Shown one piece after another: positions 35,854 to 45,510 of a stretch of 64,000 nucleotides of DNA. This stretch comes from an uncultured Pseudomonadales bacterium (GTDB lineage: Bacteria > Pseudomonadota > Gammaproteobacteria > Pseudomonadales > Azotimanducaceae). Position 1 is the stretch's first letter, and each line of letters starts with the position of its first letter. The stretch is taken from the NCBI GenBank assembly GCA_958296165.1, contig OY282447.1, forward strand, positions 4,501,154 through 4,565,153. The letters run 5' to 3'. The notes below the pieces were generated by a model. That model did no database searches. It was not told where the DNA came from and worked only from the letters and a program-made list of their open reading frames with translations. Both the position numbers and the translations under genes were made by a program.

Positions 35854-37080
35854 CGGAAGGCATGTTGGCGCGGGACGCGCTGGAGCGCAAGAAGGCGTGG
35901 GCTTTTCTGGAGGAGAAGGTTCTCCGCATGCTGTCGTCGTCGCCGGAGTTCCGGGAGCTTTGCCGGGAGGTTCCGACCGGCGCGCGGGGGTTCCGGGAGT
36001 TCGAGCTGGACCTGCGGGGCGCGCTGCCTGGCGGCGCGGCGGCGGCGGTTTCGGAGGGTCTGTCGGCGCTGGACGCGGAATCCGGGGCGCCGGCGTGCGG
36101 GCGTTGCGGCTCGGCGATGGTCCGGCGCGGCACGCGCTCGACGGCGCCGCTGTCGCTGCTCGGCCTTCCGACGCTGCGGCGCGGCTGCTGGACGTGCGGG
36201 TGCTCGAAGGGCGGGCGGCACGTTCTGGACGAGGAGCTGGGCATTGCGGGGCGGGACGGCGTGCGGGGAACGCCGGCGGCGCTGTGGGCGCTGGCGGAGC
36301 TGGCGTCGGACGCGAGCTTCGAGAAGGCGACGGCGAAGCGGGCGGAGCGGGCCGCGAAGCAGGTGGGGCGGGAGATCGCGGCGTGGGACGAGGCGGAGCC
36401 GGCGCTGGGCGAGGCGCCGGCGGAGACGATGTACTGCAGCCCGGACGGCACGGGCGTGCCGGTGGTGCGGCGGGACGCGGGGACGGCGGAGGACGGCCGG
36501 CCGTCGAAGACGCGGGAGGCGAAGGCGGCGGTGTTCCACACGGCGGAGCGGCGGAACCCGCGGACCGGCCTGCCGGAGCGGGACGCGGGTTCGGCGCGGC
36601 ACACGGCGGCGATCGACAGCGCGGCGTCGAGGGACGTGGACGCGGAGCCGTCGGCGTTCGCGCGGCGGCTCCGGCGGGCCGCCGAGCGGTTCGGGTTCGC
36701 GGCGGCGAAGCGGCAGGTGGTGGTCGCCGACGGCGCGAAGTGGATCTGGAACGCCGCCGCGGAACTGTTCCCGAACGCCGTTTGCATTGTCGACATCTGG
36801 CACGCCAGGGAGCGGCTCTGGGAGGTGGGGCGCTCGGTTGCGGCGCCGGCACGGAGCTGTGCCGGGCGTGGTCGGAGAAGGTCTGCGCGGCGCTCTCCGA
36901 GGGGCGCGTGGACGACGTTCTGCGGGAACTGCGCCGGCACGCCGGCGACAGGACCGCCGACCAGTGCGTCGGATACGTGGAGAACAACCGGAGCCGGATG
37001 CGCTACCCCGCGTACCGGGAGATGGGGCTGCCGATCGGTTCGGGCATGGTCGAAAGCTCCTGCCGGACGCTGGTCGGCGA

Positions 37081-38370
37081 GTATCCGTGTTGCAAGTGTC
37101 GATTTTGGCGCTGTATGTAGACACACCTCTGGAGGTTGGCCGTCGTTTCGGTCTTCGGAGTGTCAGGCAGGGGCTGGAAGCAGGTCGGAGGTGCCGTGTG
37201 ACGGTTGGGCGCCCGCGGGCGGTGCGGTCGGCTCGTCGCCGGCTCGCGGGGTCCAGGGCCGGTTCTGCCGCAGCAGCGCGTTGGCCAGCAGCAGGAGCTT
37301 GCGCATGACGGCGACCAGCGCCACCTTCGGCGGCTTGCCGCGGCCGATCAGGTCGCGGCACTTGCGGCCGAGATCGGGGTTGTGCCGGACGGCGGCGACG
37401 GCCGCCATGCAGGGCAGGCGGCGCACGCGCGCGCGACCGCCCTGAATGAAGCGCTTGCCTTGCCACTGCCCGGACTCGCGCGCCACCGGCGCAAGGCCGG
37501 CCAGACTGGCGGCCGCCTTGGCGTCGAGGCCGCGCAGTTCCGGCATCGCGGCCAGCAGCCCGGCCGCGGTGGCCTTCCCGACGCCCGGAATGGAGGCCAG
37601 CGTCTCGGCGCGGCGCGACAGCCCCTCGTCGCCAGCCAGCACGCGCGCGATCGCCGCTTCGACGGCCCGGAGCTGCCGGTCGATCTGCTCCAGCCGCCGC
37701 CGGCACTGCTGCCCGAGCAGCGCCACGCGCAGGCCCTTCCGGCGGTTCAGCGCCGCCACCCGGTCCCGCGCCAGCGCCTCGCGCGCGACCGTCAGGTCGC
37801 CCAGGTCGCGCAGCGCCCTGCCCGGCGGCTCCGTCGGCCGCAGATCCAGCGCCGCGCCCATCCGCGCCAGAACCGCGGCGTCCACCGCGTCCGTCTTCGC
37901 GTTGCGCCCCATCGACTGCGCGAAGCGCCGCGCCCGCAACGGGTTCGCCCGCGCCAGCGGCAGACCCGCCCCGGCGAGCGCCTCCTCGAAGTCCCTGTGG
38001 CAGCGCCCGGTGGCCTCGTGGACCACGCAGTCCGCCGCGCCGATCCAGACCGCCAGCTCCTCGAACCCGGCCGCGTCGTTGCCGAACTGCGCCGCCTCGC
38101 CGGTGCGCGTCCAGATGCGACTTCGAGATGTCCACGCCGACCATGTTCGCTGCATCCTGCTTCATCTTCCTTCCTCCCGTGCCTGTCTTGCGAGCCACGA
38201 TGCTCATGTATCCGTTCAGGACATGGAGGGAAGACGGCGGCCGACCAAACTCGCCTGCGGCCCTTTGCGGCCAACGCCTGAAACGGCCCGACCACCGCCT
38301 GCCCTGCGGCGCCTCGAAGGGCTCCGCAGGGTGGGACCCTCCCGAAGGCCCACGGGGGAATCTAAACAGA
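37081..38370 (-). mobile_element. IS110-family element inserted in the ISKra4 transposase
   Basis: The boundaries are set by the host gene: GTCGGCGA ends at 37080 and CAAGCGCCTGAAG resumes at 38371, and joining them restores the reading frame. The element is therefore about 1290 bp. A GA dinucleotide occurs at both junctions, so the edges may move by two bases or reflect a 2-bp duplication. No terminal inverted repeats are seen, as expected for IS110. Confidence 0.88.
37163..38165 (-). pseudogene. IS110-family transposase with N-terminal frameshift
   Basis: Translation should begin at the ATG at 38165 (GGAGG upstream): MKQDAANMVGVDISKSHLDA contains the first catalytic Asp. Near 38105 the frame shifts, and the remainder is read in another frame (TGEAAQFGNDAAGFEELAVW, HEATGRCHRDFEEAL, AKTDAVDAAVLARMGA, ETLASIPGVGKATAAGLLAA). 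Glu and the Asp pair of the DEDD set are kept but separated from the first Asp, so the protein is probably inactive. It runs opposite to the ISKra4 gene it interrupts. Confidence 0.88.
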
Positions 38371-38554
38371 CAAGCGCCTGAAGTGTTCCGGCATGCGATG
38401 GAGCCGGGCCGGCGCGAACGACGTGATGGCGTTGCGTTCGTGCGTCCGCGACGGACGGTACGACGACTTCTGGCGCCGTCGGCGCAAACCGCCGCCAATG
38501 GCAGCCTGACGGCTCGCGCACAAAAACGTCGCACACCCCAAAGCGAAGTTGGGT

Positions 38555-38583
38555 TTGCATCAACCCGAACGAAGTGCTATACG
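38555..38583 (+). promoter_or_regulatory. Candidate promoter of the TonB receptor gene
   Basis: TTGCAT (38555-38560) and TATACG (38578-38583) are spaced by 17 bp, 33 bp before the receptor start codon. The ISKra4 target duplication ends 7 bp upstream of the -35, so the insertion removed any natural upstream control sites while leaving the core promoter. Confidence 0.55.
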
Positions 38584-38616
38584 ACCATCCATTCCGATCG
38601 CAAGGGAGAGGGACGA

Positions 38617-41490
38617 ATGATCGATCAGCGCGGAAAGAGCCATCAGCGGGCGAGCAAGCAGGCGCACGTCGGCAGTTGGCGCCGGAAACGGCTCAGCGTT
38701 GCGGTTTCGGCCATCGTCGGTACCGCCGCCAGCGTGCCGGCTGCCGAGCTCGAAACCCTTATCGTCACTGCCACCAAGCGCGCCGAGAGCGCCCAAGAGG
38801 TGTCCATCGCGCTGCAGGCCGTCACCGGCGACACGCTGCGCGAGCTCGGCGTCGAGACCTTCGATGAGTACGTCGAGTACCTGCCGAACGTCGTGAGCGC
38901 CGGCAACGGCCCCGGCAAGAAGGAGCTCTACATTCGCGGCAGCGCCACGGAACAGACCAGCGTGACGATCAGTTCCGCGCAGGGAAGCTCGCCGGGAGTG
39001 GCCCTGTACGTCGACGAACAGCCCGTGTCGTTTGGCGGCCGCAATCTGGACGTCTACGCCGTCGACCTCGAGCGCATCGAGGTGCTGTCCGGCCCGCAAG
39101 GCACGTTGTTCGGGGCCAGCTCGCAATCCGGCAACTTAAGGCTTATTACCCAAAAGCCGAATCCTGCCTACTTCGACACCGGCTTCAATACGCGCGTCAG
39201 CACGACGTCCGGCGGCTCCGAAAGCGCCGCAGCGGACGCCTTCCTCAACCTGCCGCTGTCCGACAAGCTGGCGGCGCGGGTAGTGGTCTACAGCGACAAC
39301 CAAGGCGGCTGGGTGGACAACATTCCGGCCACCTTCACGCCGAGCGGCGTAGTCGTGGATCGCAATAACGTGGCCGGCTATGGGCCGCCGGTCACCGGTG
39401 CGGATTCGGTGATGACCGCCCGCAACGACGGCCTCGTGCAGGATGATTGGAACGAGGCTTCCTACCGGGGCGCCCGGCTGGGCCTGTCGTACTCCATCAC
39501 CGACAATTGGGACGTTCTCTTGCAGCACACCGCCCAGACCTTGGAAGCGGAGGGCTCGTTCGTGGTGGACACCAGCCTCGATCGCGAGCATGCCTCCGCT
39601 CGGTTTGCGCCCGAGTACAACCGCGACGACTTCGGCCTCACTACTTGGACGCTAACCGGCCGCGTCGCGAACCTGGACCTCGTCTACACCGGCGGCCACT
39701 TGGCGCGCGACGTAGACAGCGTCATCGATTACACCCACTACAACAACGGCGGCGGCTACATCACCTACTACCTGTGCAGCGGCAACGTCTACGACTCCAC
39801 AGACCCCAACAACTGCTACGACCCCACCAAGCAGTACACCGAAGACAGCCGCAATGTCCGCACCACGCACGAGATGCGCGTGACCACGGACCAAACCAAA
39901 CGTTGGCGCGTGCTCGGCGGCGCCTATGTGAACACCGTCGAATCCAACCACATCGGCGACTTCCAGTATGCCTCCACCAACGACGCATTCAGCGAACACA
40001 TCAGCAACTACTACAACAACAACAGCGGCGCCGGCTTTTTGCTGGGCAACGCCACGTTGCCGACTACCGGCGTCAACGCAGTAGGGCCACGCAGCCCGTA
40101 CACGGTGTTCTTCAACGACTTCACACGGAACGTGGACGAAGTGGCTTTCTTCGGCGAGATCGCCTACGACCTTACCGATCGATGGGGTGTCGCCCTAAGC
40201 GCGCGCCGCTACGACTTAACGTCGCAGCTAACCGGCGCCGCGAACTTTTCGTTTGGCTGCCGCTACGGGATCGGCTCCAACGCCCAACGAACCGCGGACG
40301 GTCGTTGCAACGGCACCGACTTCAGCAACGACGTATCACTGCGCCTGCGCACGCTCGGCATGTATGGCAGCAGCGGCGACGACAGCGTCATTCTTAACGC
40401 CCGCAGCCCCAACGGCGAGGACGGATCACCGCGCGATTTGTTCCGCGGCGGCGGCAGCAATCAGGCAACGCTCGACGCCATCAAGGCCGGCCACCTGAAC
40501 ATCTCCGGCCTGCAGCCGGATGGCTCCTTGGAGGAGGTGGACACAATCATCAAAGCCTCGCTGAACTGGCAGGCAACCGATGACGCGCTGTTGTTCTTCA
40601 CCTACTCGGAGGGCTATCGCCCGGCCACGCAGAACCGCAATGCCGGCCAGCTGTCCACGAACCAGACAGGCGTATTCCAGAACTACGTCGTGCCAGCCAT
40701 GGCGGTCACGGACGATCTGCGCAGCTGGGAGTTCGGCGTGAAGACCGACTTTCCAGCCAACTATCTGCGCCTCAACGCTACTGCATACCGTACACAGATC
40801 AACGAGTTGCAGATGTCTCGCTTCGACCCGTCGAACGTAGCCTTCCTGTTCTTCATCGAGAACGTCGGCGACGCCGAGGCGATGGGGCTGGATGTGGACA
40901 TGCAGTGGTCACCGACCTTCAAGTTCACCATCACAAGCGCGTTCAGCCTCCTATCCACCGAGCTGACGCGCGTCAATCCGCAGTTGGAGGGCATCGCAGT
41001 ACCCGTTGGTTCGGAACTGCCCTTGGCGCCGAAGTTTTCAGGCAACATCCGCATGCGCTACGAGTTCATGCTCGAAGGGCTCGAGACAGACGCCTACTTC
41101 TCCGCTGGCCTCAACTACCGGGGCCAATCCGTGTCTGGCTTGGTCGGCGGTGCGGAGTTCATGGACGACACGCTGCTTCGCCAATCCGGCCAGTCATCAG
41201 GCCTCACGATTCAACGCGAAGGCGGCACCTACGGGACCGTGGAGATTCCGGAAGGCGCAATCGGCTCCGCAACTCGCTTGCCCGCCAACTCGCGCTTCGT
41301 GAATCCGGCCGCATTAACGTTGAACGCAGCGTTTGGAATCTCTCGCGAGAGCTGGTCGGCGGAGTTGTTCTTCGACAACATCAACAACGAAGATGCGCAG
41401 ATCATGCAGGTCGCCGGCCACTACACTCCGGTGGTCACCGTGCAGCGTCCACGCACCGTAGGATTGCGCTTCTCGTACGACTACCAGTGA
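38617..41490 (+). CDS. TonB-dependent outer-membrane receptor
   Basis: 957 residues from the ATG at 38617 with GGGAGAGGG upstream; the open frame continues further back into insertion-sequence DNA, which is not part of the gene. A long signal peptide (RRKRLSVAVSAIVGTAASVP, ending at AAELE) is followed by a TonB box ETLIVTATKR. The plug domain has VSIALQAVTGDTLRELGVET, and the LERIEVLSGPQGTLFGASSQ signature closes it. The beta-barrel follows, ending ..RFSYDYQ. The uptake substrate is unknown. It is followed 46 bp later by a TPR-sulfotransferase gene, an arrangement I associate with several gammaproteobacterial receptors. Confidence 0.95.
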   Translation: MIDQRGKSHQRASKQAHVGSWRRKRLSVAVSAIVGTAASVPAAELETLIVTATKRAESAQEVSIALQAVTGDTLRELGVETFDEYVEYLPNVVSAGNGPGKKELYIRGSATEQTSVTISSAQGSSPGVALYVDEQPVSFGGRNLDVYAVDLERIEVLSGPQGTLFGASSQSGNLRLITQKPNPAYFDTGFNTRVSTTSGGSESAAADAFLNLPLSDKLAARVVVYSDNQGGWVDNIPATFTPSGVVVDRNNVAGYGPPVTGADSVMTARNDGLVQDDWNEASYRGARLGLSYSITDNWDVLLQHTAQTLEAEGSFVVDTSLDREHASARFAPEYNRDDFGLTTWTLTGRVANLDLVYTGGHLARDVDSVIDYTHYNNGGGYITYYLCSGNVYDSTDPNNCYDPTKQYTEDSRNVRTTHEMRVTTDQTKRWRVLGGAYVNTVESNHIGDFQYASTNDAFSEHISNYYNNNSGAGFLLGNATLPTTGVNAVGPRSPYTVFFNDFTRNVDEVAFFGEIAYDLTDRWGVALSARRYDLTSQLTGAANFSFGCRYGIGSNAQRTADGRCNGTDFSNDVSLRLRTLGMYGSSGDDSVILNARSPNGEDGSPRDLFRGGGSNQATLDAIKAGHLNISGLQPDGSLEEVDTIIKASLNWQATDDALLFFTYSEGYRPATQNRNAGQLSTNQTGVFQNYVVPAMAVTDDLRSWEFGVKTDFPANYLRLNATAYRTQINELQMSRFDPSNVAFLFFIENVGDAEAMGLDVDMQWSPTFKFTITSAFSLLSTELTRVNPQLEGIAVPVGSELPLAPKFSGNIRMRYEFMLEGLETDAYFSAGLNYRGQSVSGLVGGAEFMDDTLLRQSGQSSGLTIQREGGTYGTVEIPEGAIGSATRLPANSRFVNPAALTLNAAFGISRESWSAELFFDNINNEDAQIMQVAGHYTPVVTVQRPRTVGLRFSYDYQ

Positions 41491-41536
41491 CCTAAGCGGC
41501 AAGCAGCCCGACCCGTCTAGCGCGCCAGCAGCGACG

Positions 41537-43540
41537 GTGACCGCAGCGCAAGCGACGGTTCAAGAGGCGCAAGCGCTACTCGCCCGTGGCGACCCTGGGC
41601 GCGCTGAGGCCGCTTTGCGGGCGCTGCTGCGAGACGAGCCCGCCAACGTCGAGGCGCACTACGCCTTGGCGGTGGCGCAGCGCCATCAACACCGCTGGAA
41701 GGCGGCCTTGGCCACACTAGGCGGCGTTATAGGCGAACGCCCGCGTTTCGGCAGAGCCTTCCAGGAAGTCGGCTACAACCACATCGCCATGCGGCAGTTC
41801 GCCACCGCCAGCGAGGCATTCGAGCAAGCCGTGGCGCTGGACCCGTCGCTCGTCAATAGCTGGAAATGCCTGGCCAGGCTGTACCAAGACGAGCGCCCAA
41901 GCAACGCGAAGACAGCAAAGAAGCTGGCCGACGCCCGTACGCAGATCACTTTTCTGAGTTCCCTGCCGGCCGAGCTGCTCGCGGTGATCAGCTACCTCTC
42001 CGAGGATCGTCTTGCCGACGCCGAGCGACTCTGCAAGCACTTCCTGCGCAGCAACAAAACCCATGTGGAAGGCATGCGCCTGCTGGCCGAGATCTGCACC
42101 CGCAACAAGGTATTCGACGAAGCCGAGTTCCTGCTGGAGAGCTGCGTGGAGTTCGAGCCTGGCCACCGCAACGCCCGCATCCAATACGTCAACATCTTGC
42201 TGCGCACACAAAAGTTCGCCAAGGCGTCGGAACACGCCGAGCGCCTGCTGGCCGACGACCCCGACGACGCCAACATCGTTCGTTCCCTGCACGCTGCAGC
42301 CTGCGCTGGCGTCGGCCGCAGTCAGGACGCTGTCGACAGCTACCGGCAACTCATGCAGGCGCAGCCAACCAACGTAGTGTTCCCGATCGCGTTGGCGCAC
42401 ATCCACAAGTCGGATGGCGACATCGAAGAAGCGGTACGCCTCTACCGCCATGCATACGACATCAAGGGCGACCACGGCGACGCCTACTGGAGCTTGGCCA
42501 ACACCAAGTCCTACCAATTCACGGCCGACGAAATAGCCCAGATGACGGCGATGGAAGCAGCCTCGACCACCAGCGAAAACGACCGCATCCAGCTCTGCTT
42601 TGCCCTCGGCAACGCCTTCGAGAACCAAGGCGACTACCAGCGCGCCTTCGCACACTACGAGCGGGGCAATACCTTGAAACACGCCACCGCCTACCACAGC
42701 CCCGAACACCTGCAAGTGCGCGTCGACAGCCAGATCGAGGTTTGCACCGAGGCGCTGTTCGAGCGCCGCCGTGGCCTAGGTTTTGATGCCGCGGACCCCA
42801 TCTTCATCGTCGGCCTGCCACGCGCAGGCTCCACATTGCTGGAGCAGATTCTCGCCTCGCATGCGCTGGTGGACGGCACCATGGAACTGCACAACGTCCT
42901 CAACCTCGCCAAGCGGCTGCGCGGCAGAGACGCAGAAGGCGGCCCGCCACGCTATCCGAGAATCCTCGCCGAACTCGACGACGGCTATTTCCGTCGCTTC
43001 GGCGAGCAGTTCATCCACGACACGCGCGCCTACCGTGGCAACGCGCCGTTCTTCATCGACAAGATGCCAAACAACTTCTTCCATATCGGGCTGATCCGCT
43101 TGATCCTTCCCAACGCCAGGATCATCGACGCCAGGCGCCACCCGATGGCCTGCTGCTTCAGCGGCTTCAAGCAGTTGTTCGGCGAAGGTCAGGAGTTCTC
43201 CTACAGCCTTGCCACCATCGGCAACTACTATCGCCAGTACGTCAAGCTGATGGATCACTGGGATCGGGTGTTGCCAGGCTTCGTTCTGCGCGTGCAGCAC
43301 GAAGACGTAGTGGCTGATCTAGAGGCCCAAGTGCGCCGCATCCTCGACTTCTGCGCCCTGCCCTTCGAGCAAGCCTGCGTGGACTATCACCGCACCGAAC
43401 GTAGCGTGCGCACGCCGAGCGCCGAGCAGGTTCGCCGACCGATCTATCGCGACGGCCTGGATCAGTGGCGCCACTTCGAGCCTTGGCTGGCGCCGTTGCG
43501 AGAGGCGTTAGGAGCGGACGTACTCGCGCCGTATAACTAA
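41537..43540 (+). CDS. Tetratricopeptide-repeat sulfotransferase
   Basis: 667 residues from a GTG at 41537. The first 390 residues are TPR helices (AEAALRALLRDEPANVEAHY, ASEAFEQAVALDPSLVNSWK, AVRLYRHAYDIKGDHGDAYW, FALGNAFENQGDYQRAFAHY). The C-terminal Sulfotransfer_3-type domain has the PAPS 5'-phosphosulfate loop PIFIVGLPRAGSTLLEQILA and the later 3'-phosphate region RIIDARRHPMACCFSGF. Such enzymes transfer sulfate from PAPS to a peptide or saccharide. It is probably cotranscribed with the TonB receptor. The acceptor is unknown. Confidence 0.92.
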   Translation: MTAAQATVQEAQALLARGDPGRAEAALRALLRDEPANVEAHYALAVAQRHQHRWKAALATLGGVIGERPRFGRAFQEVGYNHIAMRQFATASEAFEQAVALDPSLVNSWKCLARLYQDERPSNAKTAKKLADARTQITFLSSLPAELLAVISYLSEDRLADAERLCKHFLRSNKTHVEGMRLLAEICTRNKVFDEAEFLLESCVEFEPGHRNARIQYVNILLRTQKFAKASEHAERLLADDPDDANIVRSLHAAACAGVGRSQDAVDSYRQLMQAQPTNVVFPIALAHIHKSDGDIEEAVRLYRHAYDIKGDHGDAYWSLANTKSYQFTADEIAQMTAMEAASTTSENDRIQLCFALGNAFENQGDYQRAFAHYERGNTLKHATAYHSPEHLQVRVDSQIEVCTEALFERRRGLGFDAADPIFIVGLPRAGSTLLEQILASHALVDGTMELHNVLNLAKRLRGRDAEGGPPRYPRILAELDDGYFRRFGEQFIHDTRAYRGNAPFFIDKMPNNFFHIGLIRLILPNARIIDARRHPMACCFSGFKQLFGEGQEFSYSLATIGNYYRQYVKLMDHWDRVLPGFVLRVQHEDVVADLEAQVRRILDFCALPFEQACVDYHRTERSVRTPSAEQVRRPIYRDGLDQWRHFEPWLAPLREALGADVLAPYN

Positions 43541-43589
43541 CGCGGCAAGCGTGGCCTCGACGACCTAGCATCCTGCGCCGCCCCTCCCA

Positions 43590-44111
43590 TCACTCCTGCG
43601 GGTAGCGCCAAGGCCGCTCCGGTTGCTTGGCCGCTTCGTCTACTGTCCATTGCGGAAGGGCCATGCCGCCGCCGATGTCGTGCAACACCACTCGCACGCG
43701 GGTGCCGATGCCAACAGAGCGCACCAACGGTTCCGGCGCCAGCTCGCCGGCTGGCGTGACCAAGTTGCTGGTGACGCGCAAGCCATCGTGCTGGTTGGGA
43801 GCGCCAACTTGCTCGTCCAGCTCGACCAGCAGGATCAGATAGGGCAGATGGGGGCGAAAGAGCGGCTGGATGGCGTGGTGGACTTCGCAGTACGAATACA
43901 CGGTGCCTTTGCCAGACACGGGCCGCCAGCGGTACGCCGCCGCCGAGCACCACGGGCAGGCCGTGGTGGTGGGATAGCGCAGCAGGTCGCAGGCGGCGCA
44001 GGCCTGCAAGTGCAGCGCACCGCTGCCGCAGTGGGTGTAGAACTCCTGGTTCGGCTGGTCGAGGTCGTCAATGGCGACCGGCATGCCGAGATACTCTCCT
44101 TGCGTAGGCAC
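43590..44111 (-). CDS. DUF35/OB-fold zinc-ribbon protein, thiolase partner
   Basis: 173 residues from a GTG at 44111 (GGGAG upstream) or 164 from an ATG at 44084. The rubredoxin-like zinc ribbon has LQACAACDLLRYPTTTACPW with the next Cys at CPWC, and an OB-fold follows (GKGTVYSYCEVHHAIQPLF, IGTRVRVVLHDI). DUF35 proteins form complexes with thiolase-like proteins, and the next gene upstream encodes one. Together they could act in CoA-thioester or side-chain degradation. The pair is convergent to the sulfotransferase gene. Confidence 0.88.
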   Translation of the reverse strand: MPTQGEYLGMPVAIDDLDQPNQEFYTHCGSGALHLQACAACDLLRYPTTTACPWCSAAAYRWRPVSGKGTVYSYCEVHHAIQPLFRPHLPYLILLVELDEQVGAPNQHDGLRVTSNLVTPAGELAPEPLVRSVGIGTRVRVVLHDIGGGMALPQWTVDEAAKQPERPWRYPQE

Positions 44112-44163
44112 TTGCTTCTCCCGTTTCGATATGTGGCGGCGGCGCTAGGCGTTCGAGCAGCCG

Positions 44164-45420
44164 CTAGGCTCCCCTGGCCATCACCAGAGCGCTGCCTGTG
44201 ACAGGGGTTGCCCAGCCAAGGTTCGCCGTCAACTCGGCGTCCTGCACTTGCCGGCAGCCGCCTTCGGAATAGTCGTAGGTGTGCTGGCGACGGCCGTCGG
44301 CGCCCAGCGGGCAGCTGTCGTCGATGTCGTGGCGCAGTTGGCGGACGTTTTCGATCACCATGGCAATGCCGTGCGTATAGCCCTCGCACAGGTGCCCGCC
44401 GGACGTGTTGTTGGGGCGTTGGTTGCCGAGCCGCATGATGCCGCTGCTCACATAGTCGCCGCCCTCGCCCTTCTTGCAGAAGCCGTAATCTTCCAATTGC
44501 AGCATGGTGGTGAACGTGAAGGCGTCGTATGCGCCGGTGACTTGGATGTCGTCCGGGCCGACGCCGGCGTTCGGCCACAGGATGTTCTTCGCATAGACGC
44601 CGGCAACAGAGCTGATCGGCCCGGATTGAAAGTAGTTGTCTACGCGAGGTTTCGAGCAGCGCCCCACGACGCCAAGAATGGCGGCCGGCGGATGGCGACA
44701 ATCCCTGGCTCGATCCATCGCCGTGACGATGATGCAGTTGCCGTTGTCGGTCTCCACACAGCAATCGAGCAGGTGCAACGGCTTGCAGATCATGCGGCTG
44801 GCAAGCACATCCTCTACCGTCACGCGCTGCTTGTAGTACGCCTTGGGGTTGTTGGAGGCGTGTTCGGAGTGAATCGCCTTCACGTGCGCCACTTGCTCCG
44901 GCGTGGTGCCGTATTCGTACATGTGCCGCATGAACGTGGGCGCAAAGTTCTGCGCGGCGCTGGCTTGGCCGAAAGCCCGCCCGAACAGCGCATCGCCGGA
45001 GAGCGCCGAACGTCCAGTGCTGCGGCCCGTGCCGCCGATGCGCACCTGCGAGTAGCCGTTCATGGAGCGAAAGATGGCGACCGTCTTGCACAGCCCGGCT
45101 TCGATGACGCCGATGGCGATGCCCACCAGCGCCTCAGTGGAAGAACCGCCCCCTTGGCAATCCATGTAGAAGTTGAGGCGGATGCCAAGATCGCCAGCGA
45201 TGGCAGTGGACGGCACGGAATCGTTGCCGTTGTAGGAGAGCATGCCGTCCACATCGGCGGTCGTGAGGCCAGCGTCTTCAATGGCGTTGCGCACCGCAGT
45301 GGTGCCAAGCGCTCGAGTGGATGTGCCGGAACCGCGCGTATAGCCGGTCTCGCCGACGCCGACGATGGCGTACTTGCCTCGCAAGTGCTTCGATGCAGTG
45401 GCGTCGATGTCTGCGTTCAT
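44164..45420 (-). CDS. Thiolase-like (SCP-x/acetyl-CoA acetyltransferase) protein
   Basis: 418 residues of the non-decarboxylating thiolase/SCP-x family. Seen are YAIVGVGETGYTRGSGTSTR, AIEDAGLTTADVDGMLSYNG, MDCQGGGSSTEALVGIAIGV near residue 87 (Cys at the nucleophile position), DDIQVTGAYDAFTFTTMLQL and NNTSGGHLCEGYTHGIAMVI (active-site His region). Members of this subgroup work with a DUF35 protein, here the next gene 52 bp downstream, in steroid side-chain aldolase or thiolase reactions. The exact substrate is unknown. Confidence 0.87.
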   Translation of the reverse strand: MNADIDATASKHLRGKYAIVGVGETGYTRGSGTSTRALGTTAVRNAIEDAGLTTADVDGMLSYNGNDSVPSTAIAGDLGIRLNFYMDCQGGGSSTEALVGIAIGVIEAGLCKTVAIFRSMNGYSQVRIGGTGRSTGRSALSGDALFGRAFGQASAAQNFAPTFMRHMYEYGTTPEQVAHVKAIHSEHASNNPKAYYKQRVTVEDVLASRMICKPLHLLDCCVETDNGNCIIVTAMDRARDCRHPPAAILGVVGRCSKPRVDNYFQSGPISSVAGVYAKNILWPNAGVGPDDIQVTGAYDAFTFTTMLQLEDYGFCKKGEGGDYVSSGIMRLGNQRPNNTSGGHLCEGYTHGIAMVIENVRQLRHDIDDSCPLGADGRRQHTYDYSEGGCRQVQDAELTANLGWATPVTGSALVMARGA

Positions 45421-45510
45421 GTTGTCACCTCTACGGGCCTGGCCACGAGCGCCACAAGACTGCCATTGCGTGCGGCGCTATGGCAAGCTGATGAACTGGT
45501 TCAGTAGTTA

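Larger units (their letters stand above)
35850..38509 (+). pseudogene. ISKra4-type transposase, frameshifted and split by IS110
   Basis: The ATG at 35850 opens MTEGMLARDALERKKAWAFL. Family marks are ACGRCGSAMVRRGTRSTAPL (zinc-ribbon-like), MYCSPDGTGVPVVR, FPNAVCIVDIWHARERLWEV, then YREMGLPIGSGMVESSCRTL. A one-base loss near 36835 moves the frame. At 37080 the IS110 element cuts the gene. The last 46 codons (DKRLKCSGMRWSRAGANDVM to the TGA at 38507) lie on the far side. Without IS110 and with one base restored, the gene is 457 codons. Two lesions make it inactive. Confidence 0.92.
35745..38538 (+). mobile_element. ISKra4-like insertion sequence, interrupted by an IS110 element
   Basis: The ends are inverted repeats: GGGTGTGCGACGTTTTAGTG at the left (35745) and the same with a single change in the first 24 bases at the right (ending 38538). 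A perfect 9-bp target duplication CAAAGCGAA flanks it (35736-35744 and 38539-38547). Removing the inner IS110 (37081-38370) leaves 1504 bp, a normal size. The transposase reading frame rejoins exactly across that junction. The element separates the second AAA_14 gene from the TonB receptor gene. Confidence 0.93.

Noticed and set aside
35793-38534. A 913-codon minus-strand open frame across the insertion sequences
   Set aside because: It is antisense to the ISKra4 gene, very Arg/Ala-rich and joined only by GC bias; only the IS110 part matches a family, in pieces.
38128-38616. N-terminal extension of the TonB receptor frame, giving 1120 residues
   Set aside because: It runs through the IS110 and ISKra4 ends. 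A good ribosome site and signal peptide place the start at 38617.
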